A DNA stretch of 64,000 bases. Source: Budorcas taxicolor. Its lineage: Eukaryota; Chordata; Mammalia; Artiodactyla; Bovidae. The stretch spans positions 153,169,622-153,233,621 of the forward strand of contig NC_068920.1 of assembly GCF_023091745.1 (NCBI RefSeq). The letters run 5' to 3'. Shown in pieces: positions 45,285 to 58,400 of this stretch. How positions within the stretch are numbered: the stretch's first letter is position 1; each line of letters begins with the position of its first letter. The position numbers and the translations under genes are program-made. Below the pieces are notes generated by a model. It was not told where the DNA came from and made no database searches. It saw only the letters and a program-made list of their open reading frames with translations.

Positions 45285-46165
45285 TATCTTCTATATGCAG
45301 AGTACATCATGAGAAACACTGGACTGGAAGAAACACAAGCTGGAATCAAGATCGCCGGGAGAAATATCAATAACCTCAGATATGCAGATGACACCATCCT
45401 TATGGCAGAAAGTGAAGAGGAACTAAAAAGCCTCTTGATGAAAGTGAAAGAGGAGAGTGAAAAAGTTGGCTTAAAGCTCAACATTCAGAAAACAAAGATC
45501 ATGGCATCCAGTCCCATCACTTCATGAGAAATAGATGGGGAAACAGTGAAAACAGTGTCAGACTTTATTTTGGGGGGCTCCAAAATCACTGCAGATGGTG
45601 ACTGCAGTCATGAAATTAAAACATGCTTACTCCTTGGAAGAAAAGTTATGACCAACCTAGATAGCATATTCAAAAGCAGAGACATTACTTTGCCGACTAA
45701 GGTCCGTCTAGTCAAGGCTATGGTTTTTCCTGTGGTCATGTATGGATGTGAGAGTTGGACTGTGAAGAAGGCTGAGCGCCGAAGAATTGATGCTTTTGAA
45801 CTGTGGTGTTGGAGAAGACTCTTGAGAGTCCCTTGGAATGCAAGGAGATCCAACCAGTCCATTCTGAAGGAGATCAGCCCTGGGATTTCTTTGGAAGGAA
45901 TGATGCTAAAGCTGAAACTCCAGTACTTTGGCCACCTCATGCAAAGAGTTGACTCATTGGAAAAGACTCTGATGCTGGGAGGGATTGGGGGCAGGAGGAG
46001 AAGGGCACGACCGAGGATGAGATGGCTGGATGGCATCACGGACTCGATGGACGTGAGTCTGAGTGAACTCTGGGAGTTGGTGATGGACAGGGAGGCCTGG
46101 CGTGCTGCGATTCATGGGGTCGCAAAGAGTCGGACACAACTGAGCGACTGAACTGAACTGAGTGT
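45285..46165 (+). mobile_element. BovB LINE 3' part, plus orientation, with RT YADD motif
   Basis: Two frames, 45309-45527 and 45546-46151, are separated by a stop. The first carries the reverse-transcriptase active-site motif YADD (45381-45392) followed by SEEELKSLLMKVKEE. The second is the BovB C-terminal region (CWRRLLRVPWNARRSNQS, HGVAKSRTQLSD). The endonuclease and most of the RT are missing, so it is a dead 5'-truncated copy. It lies head-to-head with the copy at 44162-45238. Confidence 0.9.
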
Positions 46166-46631
46166 ACATGAGTCAGGGCTCTGAGCATGGCTTAGCTTGG
46201 TGCCTCTGGCTCAAGATGTCTTATAATGTTGCAGCCAAACTGTTGGCTGGGACTGAGGTCTTATTCTCAAGTGGGGAGTTGGGGCAACAGAGTTCCACTT
46301 TCAAGCTGATTTCCATGGTTGCTCGCAGACCTCTGTTCTTTTCCACCCAGGCTGGCTTCCTAAATGCCCTTGTTATCTAAGATAACAAGATAGAAAGAGA
46401 GAGAGGGACAGAGAATCCAAGACCGAGAGAGGAACAGAGAGAGAATCCAAGACCAAGATAGAAATCAGTCTTTTATAACCTAACCTTCTAAGTTACACCC
46501 ATCACTTCGGTTGTATTATTTTCATTTGAAGTGAGCCAGTGAATCCAGCTCACACTCAAGGGGAAGGGATTATACAAGAACTTGAATACCATACCAAGAG
46601 GCTGAGGGGTCCACCCTGTAAAGTTCTCCTT
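46166..46631. other. Older unclassified element resuming after BovB
   Basis: The block at about 46166-46400 looks like a continuation of the old repeat split by the two BovB copies. A GA-rich simple tract (aagagagagaggg) lies near 46390-46455. Confidence 0.4.
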
Positions 46632-46633
46632 CA

Positions 46634-47172
46634 ATTCAGTTCAGTTCAGTCGCTCAGTCATGTCCGACTCTTTGCGACCCCATGAATCACAGCATGCCAG
46701 GCCTCCCTGTCCATCACCAACTCCCAGAGTTCACTCAGACTCACGTCCATCGAGTCCGTGATGCCATCCAGCCATCTCATCCTCGGTTGTGCCCTTCTCC
46801 TCCTGCCCCCAATCCCTCCCAGCATCAGAGCCTTTTCCAATGAGTCAACTCTTCGCATGAGGTGGCCAGAGTACTGGAGTTTCAGCTTTAGCATCATTCC
46901 TTCCAAAGAAATCCCAGGGCTGATCTCCTTCAGAATGGACTGGTTGGATCTCCTTGCATTCCAAGGGACTCTCAAGAGTCTTCTCCAACACCACAGTTCA
47001 AAAGCATCAATTCTTCGGCTCTCAGTTTTCTTCACAGTCCAACTCTCACATCCATACATGACTACTGGAAAAACCATAGCCTTGACTAGATGGACCTTAG
47101 TCAGCAAAGTAATGTCTCTGCTTTTGAATATGCTATCTAAGTTGGTCATAACTTTTCTTCTTAGGGGGACTG
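46634..47172 (-). mobile_element. BovB LINE 3' fragment
   Basis: Minus-strand frame of 194 codons (47242-46658) carrying the BovB C-terminal region, very similar to the plus-strand copy at 45285-46165. It lacks the RT core. Confidence 0.88.
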
Positions 47173-48566
47173 AAAGCCAGTTAAGTATGGAGACATATTT
47201 AGGTTGGTAATATTTTAGAGGATTTTGAAAGTTAGATAACATAATTAAAAGCCAGAAAGAATAGCTATCATTGTAATTTTTTGCAAAAAGTAATTAGACA
47301 GCTTAAAGAGTTGCGCGGACAGAAAACAGGAATCAACAAAAGGTAAAAAAGTAAGAGTAAGAGAAAACTAATAAAACATTTAAGTACAAATGTAAATGTA
47401 CAGCTTAAATACTGATTTTCATTGATCTCTTTTGTTCTCCTCTTGTGTATTACAGAGGGGTTATCCAGTTGTATGCTTGCTGGGAATGTCATTTGCATCC
47501 ATCCGGAATATGACTGTGTACCCGAGTCAGTGAACAGTATTCCCTGGGACCACTCAGTTTATCTTACCAGTATTTAGGGGTGATGTGGAGAGTGACATTT
47601 CCTTTTAATGAGAGTACCATGTGTAATTTATAGTTTTTGAAGTATTTTACCTGTAACGTAAAATTTATTCATAGAGAGTACTGAAGGTATTTCCTAGTTG
47701 GAAAAACAAAATCCATGAGCTGTTAAAGCATTTGCCTTTTATCAAGGGAAAAATCTTGATCCAACCAGATTTGCCAACTATTATTAAACATATTTAAAGT
47801 TTTGAAGTAACTGAAATACTTAAATGCCTCAAGTCTGGGTTCCCAGGCTTACTCCACCCTTACCACTTTTCCAGATTATAATGAACTGGAGATAAAACAA
47901 GACTTGGTCCTCTACTGAGTTTCCCAGATAAAGTTTTTCAACCAATATTTTTGTAAATTTAGAACAAATTTGTCCCTGTTGTTTGGATTATTTTTTGTTA
48001 TAAAGGTATTAAAGGTCAAGAAATATTAATAGTTTTGGATAACATCAACAAGTGTGAGAATTGTTTAAAATAACCCTTCTCTTTACCTTCCTCTCTCTGT
48101 CAGTATGGGGCCAATTTGTGGCAATTGAATATGTCTTTATTTACAAATTAGACTAAACAACTTTTTGTTTTTGTATTAATGAATGTAAAACCAGTGAGGG
48201 CTACTTCCTTATATAATAGATACTTTTTTAAGTTTTAAAAGTGGTATCTTTAGTGTAGGCTTTAATTTTATAAATTGAAATTTGCTTTAGATGTTAGATT
48301 GTCTTTAAGAAGCAATTAAATTTCTTTTTAAGGTTTTGGCTGGAGCATCTGAGAAAACCTCTTTGCTTTCATAGCTTTGACAACAATATTTTAGTAGCAA
48401 TATTTTTCTTTAAATAGCCCAAATATTTAAAGTGTAAGACACAAAATACTTTCTCTTTTTTAGAAATATTTGGGTTTCTCTTATTTACATATACATTTTT
48501 AATCTTTATTAGCCAGTCAGGACAGAGCGTCATTAGATTTTGAGATATGTAGTAACAGATACAGGG
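47173..48566. other. AT-rich intergenic, nothing recognised
   Basis: No frame above about 76 codons outside the flanking repeats, and no repeat that I can name. Confidence 0.45.
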
Positions 48567-48777
48567 CTTCCTGGGTGGGACAGTGGTACAGAATATGCCT
48601 GCCAGTGCAGGAGATGCAAGAGAGGTGGGTTCCATCCCTGGGTCAGGAGGATCCTTTAGAGTAGGAAATGGCAACCCGCTACAATATTCCTGCCTGGAGA
48701 ATCCCAGGGATGGAGGAGCCTGGTGGGCTACAGTCCATGGGGTCTCAAAGAGTCAGACACGACTGAGCACAGATGCA
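48567..48777 (+). mobile_element. Bov-tA SINE
   Basis: 'gggcttcctgggtgggacag' to 'gagtcagacacgactgagca'. Confidence 0.88.
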
Positions 48778-48784
48778 ATAATAG

Positions 48785-49198
48785 ATAAAACCTGTGTTCT
48801 GATTAATATGGTGGATTACACTGATTGATTTTCAAATGTTAAACTAGTCTTACATTCCTGAGATAAACCCTATTTAGACATGATGGATTATAATTTACAT
48901 ATATAAATATCTGGACTTGCTAGGATTTTAAGGATTTTTGCATCTGTGTTCACAAGGGATATTGAGCTGTAATTTTTTGTTAAGTTATTGTCAGGTTTTG
49001 ATGCCAGGGTTTTACTGGTCTAACGAAACTAGTTAGGAAGTTCTCTCCATTTTCTGAAAGAGCTTCTGTGAAACTGACATTATTTCATCCTTAAATGTTT
49101 AATAGAATTCACCTGGGAAACCACTGGGGGCCTTTAGTTTCCTCTGTGGGAAGCTTTTCATAATGAATTTCACTTGTTCAGTAGATAACACAGCTATG
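48785..49198 (-). mobile_element. L1 ORF2 remnant
   Basis: The plus strand shows reversed ORF2-like sequence ('cattcctgagataaacccta', 'cacctgggaaaccactgggg'). No open frame. Confidence 0.7.
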
Positions 49199-49784
49199 GC
49201 AGGCAGCTTCTAAAATGGTTCCTGTAGCAGAAAATAATCTGTCTCTCAGCTCTCAATTCACTCTTCTTGCTTTTTAAGAATGGACAGAATTCCTTTACGC
49301 ATCTCTCCTTTGCAGTAAGCGCAATAAACTTTTCAGTAGTGGGCACTGGAGGAGGAGGGGCTGTGGTCAGCGGTACGGCCATAAGGACATCCAGTGGAGT
49401 TCTTCCCCAGACATGGGCCCAGCACATGTTATCCTGCAACCTCCCTCTGGTCTAGCACTAAGAGAGCCTGCAGCCCTCTCAACAGGGAAGTCAGTGCCCT
49501 AAAGGGCTCCTGCCTGCATTGGCAGCCAAAGGCTTCCTGTCTGCACTGGCGCCAGTTTTCCTCTGCAGGCTCGCTTGCAGTCCAGAACCTTGCTTTTTGC
49601 TTGCCAGGAACCAATCCCAGGCTGGGCAAACCAGCAAACTTTTCTGCCCAGTGGGCTGAACTTCACGGACTCCAATGAGGTCTGCCCCCCAGCCTTCAAA
49701 AGAGATCCCCTTTCCAAGTGTGTCCTTCATTTTTTCCACCAATGCATGCTCACCGTTTTATTCTTAAAAAAAAAAAACAAACTG
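49199..49784. other. Unclassified GC-richer block ending in an A-run
   Basis: Overlapping frames of 62-94 codons on both strands and an A-run at 49767-49778. It could be an old LTR or a retrocopy with a poly(A) end, but I recognise neither. Confidence 0.35.
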
Positions 49785-49976
49785 GGACTTCCCTGGTGGT
49801 CCAGTGGCTAAGACTCCATGCTCCCAATGCAGGGGACCTGGGATTAATCCCTGGCCAGGGAACCAGATCCCACATGCTGGAACTAACAGTTTGCATGCCA
49901 CCCCGAAGATTGAAGATACCATGTGTCACAACTAAGAGCCAGTGCAACCAAATACATGAATAAACATTTTTTTTTA
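49785..49976 (+). mobile_element. CHR-type SINE
   Basis: 'gggacttccctggtggtcca' start, 'gggaccagg'-type middle and a T/A-rich end near 49970. Confidence 0.86.
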
Positions 49977-50324
49977 AATCTATTTGGAAAACTTAAGTAA
50001 GATTAAACTAGGAGGACAAGTTTGTCCTTCCTTAGCTACTCTCCCTAAGCCATAAGGTACCATATGGAATTTTCGTTAATATTATAGTCACTCACTGACT
50101 AGATTGTAATAATTCTTTTGTATCATACAGCCTCTCTATGGTTTTTACCTCCTGATGGGAGTAGAGAAGTCATCAGGTCCGGTGCACACAGAGGTGAGGG
50201 GATCACACCAGAATATGATTACCAGAAGGTCTGGGTCTTTGGGAGCTATATCAGTCCCTGAGTGTGGTCTGGACCTAGTGATTTGTTTCTAAGGAATAAT
50301 GACAAAACTGATGGGATGTTGCTA
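49977..50324. other. Intergenic, nothing recognised
   Basis: No frame or repeat of note. A short cagtt repeat leads into the next BovB copy. Confidence 0.4.
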
Positions 50325-51395
50325 AGATTCAGTTCAGTTCAGTTCAGTTCAGTCGTGTCCTTGCAACCCCATGGATTGCAGCACGCCAGGCTTCCCGGTC
50401 CATCACCAACTCCCAGAGCTTGCTCAAACTCACATCCATCAAGTCAGTGATGCCATACAACCATCTCATCTTCTGTCGTCCCCTTCTCGTCCTGCCTTCA
50501 ATCTTTCCCAGCATCAGGGTCTTTTCTAAGGAGTCAGTTCTTTGCATCAGGTGGCCAAAGTATTGGAACTTCAGCTTCCGCATCAGTCCTTCCAATGAAT
50601 ATTCAGGACTGATTTCCTTCAGGATGGACTGGGTTGATCTCCTTGAAGTCCAAGGGACTCTCAAGAGTCTTCTCCAACACCACAGAGTTCAAAAGTATCA
50701 ATTCTTCAGCACTCAGCTTTCTTTATAGTCCAACTCTCACTGCCATACATGACTACTGGAAAAACCATAGCTTTGACTAGAGACCTTTAATCTCTCTGCT
50801 TTTTAATATGCTGTCTAGGTTGGTCATAGCTTTTCTTCCAAGGAGCAAGCATCTTTTAACTTCACGGCTGCAGTCACCATCTGCAATGATTTTGGAGCCC
50901 AAGAAAATAGTCTTTCACTATTTCCTCTTGTTTCCCCATCTATTTGCCATGAAATGATGGGACAGACGCCATGATCTTAGTTTTTTGAATGTTGAGTTTT
51001 TAAGGCAACTTTTTCACTCTCCTCTTTCACTAAGAGGCTCTTTAGTGGCTCAGATGGTAAAGCGTCTACCTACAATGCAGAAGACCCAGGTTCGATCCCC
51101 GGGTTGGGAAGACCCTCTGGATAAGGAAATGACAATCCACTCCAGTACTCTTGCCTGGAAAATCCCATGGACAGAGGAGCGTGGTAGGCTACAGTACACG
51201 GGGTCACAGAGAGTCGGATACGACTGAGCGACTTCACTTTCACTTTCATTCTTCTTTGCTTTCTGCCCTAAGGGTGGTGGCATCTTCGCATCTGAGGTTA
51301 TTGCTGTTTCTCCCGGCAATCTTGATTCCAGTTTGTGCTTCATCCAGCCTGGCATTTTGCATAATGTACTCTGCATATAAGTTAAATAAGCTTCC
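50325..51395 (-). mobile_element. BovB LINE 3' part with a Bov-tA inside it
   Basis: Minus-strand BovB blocks at 50325-51039 and 51256-51395 are continuous without the Bov-tA at 51040-51255. A 106-codon minus-strand frame (50664-50344) is the C-terminal region. Inactive. Confidence 0.86.
51040..51255 (+). mobile_element. Bov-tA SINE nested in BovB
   Basis: 'ggctcagatggtaaagcgtc', 'ttcgatccccgggttgggaa' and 'gagtcggatacgactgagcg'. The host BovB tail is itself related to the 3' half of this SINE. Confidence 0.88.
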
Positions 51396-52138
51396 ATGAT
51401 TAGGTTATAAAAGACTGTGACCCCACTGCTCCTTCCAAAATATTTGCAATAATGCTCCCATTCATTATTAGCCTATGAAATCACACAGCCCATAAAAACT
51501 AACCATGCCTTATTTCGAGGCCTCTTGCCCTTCTAAGATGGCCCACACCGTCTGTGGAGTGTGTTTCTCTCTAAATAAATCCACTTCTTACCTATCAAAA
51601 AAAAAAATTGTGACTCTTTATAGCTCACGCCACCTGGCCCCACCACCTACTTATTCCGGGCTCTTTTGGTCTGCTGAGCCAAGCTACCATTTATTTGATT
51701 GTCATCTCGCCTACAGAGAGGCTCAAGATGCACAAAACTGAGGGCAAGCTTCAGCCAATCAAAAGCTGAGGCCTCATTCCAACATTCAGGAGGAACGTGA
51801 GATGACTACAGAGCCAGTTAAGACCTAGACTGCAACCCCGAATTTGTGAGAGAGATCCAGAGCAGGGTACTCCTCTAAGTTACATGCAGACTCCTGACCT
51901 ACAGAAACTATGAAATAATGTTGTGTTAAGCCACTAAATTTGAGGATGCTCTTATTATAATAGGTAACTAATAAAAGAATTATTCCAGTTTTCTTTTTTC
52001 ATCCTGTATCTGTTTTGGTAAATCGTATTTTGCAGGAATTTGTCCATTTTTAAGTTAAAACCATATAGTTTAATTTATTCATTTCCTTCCGAAGTAGACC
52101 AAGTACACTAATCTACTTGGTCAAGAAATACTTCAGAA
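51396..52138. other. Intergenic with possible old L1 near 51970-52130
   Basis: Nothing clear apart from a decayed L1-like block. Confidence 0.4.
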
Positions 52139-52139
52139 A

Positions 52140-52535
52140 CAGAAAAAAAAGAAAAAAATATCCCCACAAAGACATGTACACAGATGTTCATAGCAGCTTT
52201 ATTTGTAATAGTGAGAAAATCACTCAAATGCTCTCCAATGGGTGAATGTTTAAACAAAATGTGGTATGTCCATACCATGGTATACTTACTCAGCTATAAA
52301 AAGAAGAAATTACTAAGACATGCAACAATTTGGATGGTTCTCAGGGGAATCAGGCTGCGTGAACAAAGCCAATCTCCAAAGGGTATATTCTACATAATTT
52401 CACTTATATATATAAAGGGATAGGTAACATGAGGGATCACTGAGATGACAGAACAATTTTTTTTCAGTTCTGTTATCAAGAACTGTGGTGGGTCCACAGA
52501 CCTACATGTGATAAAACTGAATAGAAATACACACA

Positions 52536-52586
<51 letters not shown>

Positions 52587-52765
52587 ATGTGAAAGCTGGT
52601 GAAATCTGAAAAAGTCCCATAGGTTGTGACTAATATCAATTTCCTGGTTTTGGTATAGTCTAGTTACATAAGAGACTACCACTGGGGGAACTGTATGAAG
52701 AGTACATGGGTACTCTATTATTTTTTGCAAATTCCTGTGAATCTATAATTATTTCAGGATATCAA
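52140..52765 (+). mobile_element. L1 3' end with an internal CA repeat
   Basis: 'cagatgttcatagcagcttt' to 'aatttcacttatatatataa', continuing after a (CA)n tract to about 52760. Confidence 0.75.
52529..52577. repeat. (CA)n microsatellite
   Basis: About 24 CA units with one ACC interruption near 52541. Likely polymorphic. Confidence 0.95.
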
Positions 52766-55475
52766 GTTTAGAAACAAACTAGCAAAAAACTTCAGTTGAT
52801 CTCATCCAGTCTCTTAGGTTAAAATATCTGTTTTAAATAGCACTCTGACCCTCACCCCCATTACTCTTCATATCATTTTCAGTGAGGTTGACTTTTAAGC
52901 AAAGACCTGAAGAAAGTGAGAGATCTAGTGAAGATTCTGACAGGCGTCAGGAAAGCCTTCTAACCTGAGAGGACAGCATGGGTAAAGGCTGTACGATGGG
53001 AGCAGGCCTGGATGGCCTGCTGAAGAAATCAGTAACCAAAGCGGCTGGAGCACAGTGAGTAAAATATCAAAAAAAAGGGTCTGGCTTTCACCCTGAGATG
53101 AGCAGCATTTGGAGGGTTTTAGGCACAAGAGTGAAGAGATCAAGCTGACATTTTAACTGATTTCTCTAGCTGTTGTGGGAAGAACAAACTAAAGGGAGGC
53201 AAGGAGGAAAACAGGAGGCTGTCACAGTCCAGGTGAGTGGTAACTGTGACTTGGACCTCTGTGGTGAGAAGTGGTCAAATTCTGGGTATCTGTTTTGGAG
53301 GCAGGCTGACAGGCTTTGCTGCTGGACTAGGACGAGTAGTCAAGGGAGAAATAACTGAAACGGGGAAGACTTGGAGGTACAGTTTGGGAGTTTCAGATTT
53401 GGACATGTTAATATATCTGAGATATTTACTAGAGATCTAGTTAAGATGTTCGGCAGATGGCCCTATCTAAAACTGTTCACAGTACTTACACTATAACCTA
53501 AGTTTCATGAAGTAAGGGATGAATTCAATCCTGTATCCCTAATGCCCAGTTTTTAGAAGATTCTCAAAAATGTATTTGTTGCATGAGTCTATCTGTAAAC
53601 TACCTGAGCCTGAACACTTGATGATGGATATTTATCAAATGCACTTGGGCTAAGACAGGCTCCAAACCCATTTCATTCATGATGGCAGTGGTTCCCAACT
53701 GTTCCGCACATTGGCAACACCTGGGGAGCTTCAAAAGTAGCAGTGCCTTAATCCCACCTCCTCAGACTGTTTTAATTGGTCTGGGGTGTGTTCTGAGCTT
53801 TGGGATTTATTTAGACGCCCAGGTGACTGCAATATACAGGTAAATTTGGAACCACTGCACTATGGACTTCTCAATTATAAAAAAAACAAGTCTTTGTTAA
53901 ACTGCATGATAATTACTTCAATAGGTGTTAATTATAAAGAAAATAAAATCTTGGGATTTCATTTCCTTCACTAAGTTTCCCCTCCTTTCCTCTCGTTTGA
54001 GTCAACTATCCATGGTTCTTCCCCTTCTTCCTGACTCAGGGCTTATACAAAATCACCTATTTCACCAATATTGATGTTTTCAGCAATGAGGTCTGGGATT
54101 CTAAGCCAGATTTAATCCATGATAACGTGGAGATGTTCTCCTTTTCAAATCCATCTCTTTTCCTCCATCCTTGCTTAGGCCATGCTCTAAACCCTTCTTA
54201 CCTGGACTGTTGACTTGTTTCCCTGCTGGTCAATCTCCAGCTTCACCTAACACTACTGCCAAAGTTATCTAAAACCTCAAATTGATCAGATCATCTAACT
54301 TCCAAGACTCCCTAAGTCTCTTTAGTATTCAGTGTCCTTCACAGAGGTCCCCAATTACCTCATCTAGCTAGGTGACCATGGGCAAATTCTCTAAGGTCTC
54401 TGCCTCAGTTTTCTCATCTGTAAAATGGTGAAAATAATGGTCCTAGATGATATTATACCTATAGCACTTAGAACTGTGTCTGGAACATATTAAGTGCTAC
54501 AAGATTTGGTTAAGCTATTCCTCAAACACTCCTTCCACTGTTTAACACTTATGGCTGAAATAGGTGCCAACCATCACCACCTCTGGAAGGTAGAATAAGA
54601 CTTGAATCAGAATTCTGACTCTATTACTTTCTAGTTTTAAGGTCTTGGGCAAGTTTCTTAACATCTCAAATATAAAACAGGGCTCATAATATTTACAGTG
54701 AAGGACTATTAGGATACAGAGTGGGTTGGTGTGAAGATAGAGTAGGTACTTGGGTGTTTTCTCCCATTTAGGTCTGGATGGTGAAATATTATTGAGCCTG
54801 TGAAGTCTAGCCTGAGGTAATTTCGCAAAGAAGCAATTCCTCTGGCTCACTATCACTACCATTCACCCCATCATTTCCCTTCTGGAGTCTCCATATCCCT
54901 TATACTAGAAAATAGCTCACTGAGCTGGTTATTCAGATTTGTTTTTCCCATGTTCCAGGCTGAGAGCTTCAAGAGAAAGGGCTAGTTTGTTTCACTGACG
55001 TCCAACCTTACTGATCAGCACAGACAGGGAGTTAAAATTCATCAGTTGAGTCAATGAGTAAAACTATTCAAGGCCCAGTAAAAATGGTGTCTAGATCCAC
55101 TGAGGCCATTCTCTGTTACATTCTGAGATTTCCCTGGACAGTCTTCATACTTCTTTAGTATACTACTTTAGATTCATTATTTGTGTATTTAGTCTATTTT
55201 CTCCATTAGATTGTGAACTGCTGGCATTATCTATGGCCTCATCTTCCATACAGAAAATACTCTACATTGAATGAATAAAGTGACTGATTGAATTAAGGAG
55301 TATTTCAACCTCCCTGGCCTAATCTACTTCTTTCAGATCCTTACCAGTGATGAATGCATGAGGCAGGTGATTATTTAAATCTCAAAGAGTATCCTGGTAG
55401 CTTGGTGAAACCAAAAAATTTGCCAATGAAGTCAAGATAACTAAAATGCACTATAAACTTAATATTGACACTAAA
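52766..55475. other. Intergenic between PDCL and RC3H2 with old repeats
   Basis: MER5A copy at about 53685-53865 ('cagtggttcccaactgttcc', 'attggtctggggtgtgttct'); MIR copies at about 54360-54510 and 54600-54760; an unnamed old repeat at about 53040-53330. No gene is supported. Confidence 0.6.
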
Positions 55476-55477
55476 CA

Positions 55478-58400
55478 ACTTTTAAGGTGGACAAATAATT
55501 TTATTTTGTGCATGCAAATACATGTCAAGTACTGCAAACTTGTTCCATCAATTTTCTCTCAAACACTGGAAATCATGATGCTCTATTCTGTGAACAGCCA
55601 AAGCTAATATCTCTTCACTTCAGTGCTACAGCAAAAACACACAGAATTCACTCTTTGCTATTCACTATCATCACAACCCTCATTGTTCCATCTCTGCCCT
55701 CCCCCCATATACAGGCCTTATGAATCCTAGCCTTCCCCTGTTTAATCCTATTTCTATAGCACAAAGGGAAACATTACAATTTGGAAAATTCAAATTGAAA
55801 TAAATGGAATAGAATTTATTCCCATATATATTCCCCATTTCATTGTACAGAATTATTTTAAATTATAGTTTTAAATAGAAGCTGAGTATATGCCTTAAAA
55901 ATGAGCATTAAATCCATCTTAGAGATGGTGCCTGCTTTTTACATGATGGGTGTACACCATCTTTTAATTTCATTTACATTTCAATCGAACAATAGATTTG
56001 CAAAGAAAATGTCTAATACAGACGTAAAAATATTCACACTAGAGCTTCACAATCGGTTGTACAATTGACAAACAGGCCTCTTTTCCCAAACTTTCCAGCT
56101 AAGCAAATTTATAAAATGTAATCAATGCAACAAGAAAAAACGTTTCTCTTTCACTTCCAGGGAAAAGAATATGCAATAAACAGTATAAATGCAGACAGCA
56201 GTTGCTGCAAGCTAACCACGATACTCCCAAGTGGCTGTACAGTGGATATGTGCAGTACAAATAAAAGCCACATGTGTTGTATCACAACTACAGTATAATT
56301 GTTTGCCCAGCTAAGAGAATGCATGCACGTCCATGCCTTGGGTTATAAAGTGAGGCCTAATTCTTGACAGATTGATGGAATATATGCAAATGACCTTGGC
56401 TTTTGGCAGTACTAAGTGCAGCCAGTGTCTGTGTTCCACTGGTTTAAGGAGATTTAAAATTTTTTTATTAAAAAAAAGAAAAAAACTGCCAATTTCAGAC
56501 TTCGGGGAATAACTGCTCTTGGAGTAAAAATAGGACTCCACTCAAATGTGGGCTGTTCTGATTGGTGGCCTTGACTCCTTGTATTCCCTTGCCAGCAAAG
56601 GGATACAAAGAAACCGCTAGTATAAAGGAATGACTAGCAAATTTATTCAATTTATTCCGAAGATGAGATACTCCTTGAGCATGTGCATTTGTGTTCTGCT
56701 TGCAGAAGGGGTTCTTATGTAGGAGTTACAGCAAGTGATCCCAACAACACTCTTCATTCACTAAGACACAAGGAAATTTCTTCCAGAAAAGCAATACACA
56801 GTTGCAAATGCAACTTTCCCCTTGAATTAGTCACCAATACTAGTGACAGTCTGCTCAGAAAATGAATCTAGCAACTAGGGAAGAAATATTCAGATTCAAA
56901 GCTGTAATCACATGCTCAATCTGATCATTACAAACTCCACGCCTGTTAACAAGACAACATGGGCTTTAACATCTAAAATGTACAAGCAAGCTAGATGGTT
57001 TTTAAAACAAATTTTCAAATGTTTAAATGATCCCATTTTAAATTCCTACAAATTATTGTGCATCCTGTAATTTTCTCAAAGCAACATGCAAAACTGAGAT
57101 GTGCTTTATAAACTTAGAATCAACTTGAAATTTGAGTTGAAAAGTGACCAGATCCACACAAATAGAAAATTTCATTTCTAGTATAGGAGGTTTTGTTTAT
57201 TATTCTGAGAGTAAACAGCTACTAGGAAAAGTATCAGTGCTACTGACCCACCGAAGTACCTCCTCTTGAAAATTACGATGCACAACTTTCACACATGACG
57301 CTGGTTTATTAGATGGTATTGAAAGTCATGGCAGAAAAGCAAAGGAATCTGCTTTGTTCAGGTACCAACTAGACAAAATACTTCAGTAACGTTCTCAGGA
57401 TTAATGAGGTGAGATGGGACCATAAGGAAAGAACTACTGATGCTACATCACAGTATCTGAATGAGGCACATGAACTTCAGAATGTGACTCAGAAGTTTTA
57501 AAAAACACAAAAAGTCAAAACAAAACAAAAAAAACCCCACCGTTTCCCCACTTTCCAGACCTCAGGCTACTTTTTCCTAATTAGACCACATACCACATAT
57601 GCAGTTTAGTTGACATTACAAACTTCCTCTCCTATTGCTTTATATCTTTTGATTTCAAATATATGTACATCATAAACATGCTGGTAAAAGGGTCAAATGT
57701 CAGGGAATATCCCCAATATAAAAGTCATACTCTAGGTCTGATTTGTGATTTTTTTCCTCTATGATACCATTAGGTACCTTTCAGAAGAAGGATCAGATAA
57801 ACTGCTCTTTCTTCTCAAGTGGCAGAGAACCAATGTCTTTACTACACATTTACTTCACGCCATGAGAAACAGAAGATGGTCACTAAAGGATGCAATACAG
57901 AATCATCCCTACACAGAAACCGTTCCTATGCTGCTAGTGAGGAAGAGAGCAAGTTTTTAAGAACAGGGAATTACTGTTTTATGGGATCACCTGCTGCAAG
58001 ACAAGCATTATTTTAATATAAGTGTTCTGAGACATACCAATAAAGTTGGCAGGTATATACATACACTGATGCAAATGTAATTTCACTGGACAAGTAGGCA
58101 AACACCTAAGCAGTTTATCCCAACCCCCTCCAGCAGAGCACAACCAAGTTTCAAAACTTCAATTTTAAAATTAAAAAGATAAGGTTAAATACACAAGATC
58201 AATTTATGTAGTATATATTCACCCTCAGAACGTGCTGAAGATGTTTTGCGTAGTTCTGTTGCACAGAGGGTTCTTTCCCTGAGGGCACATAAGGAGCTCT
58301 CAAACTGTTAATAGGTCTCTATTTTGTAACAAAATAGCAATTTTAAAATCTTAAAAAAAAATACATTACCTTCAACATGGAAGATCTCACTATTTAAATA

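Noticed and set aside
45309..46151. BovB frames with YADD as an active reverse transcriptase
   Set aside because: The copy is 5'-truncated, has an internal stop between the two frames and lacks the endonuclease and most of the RT.
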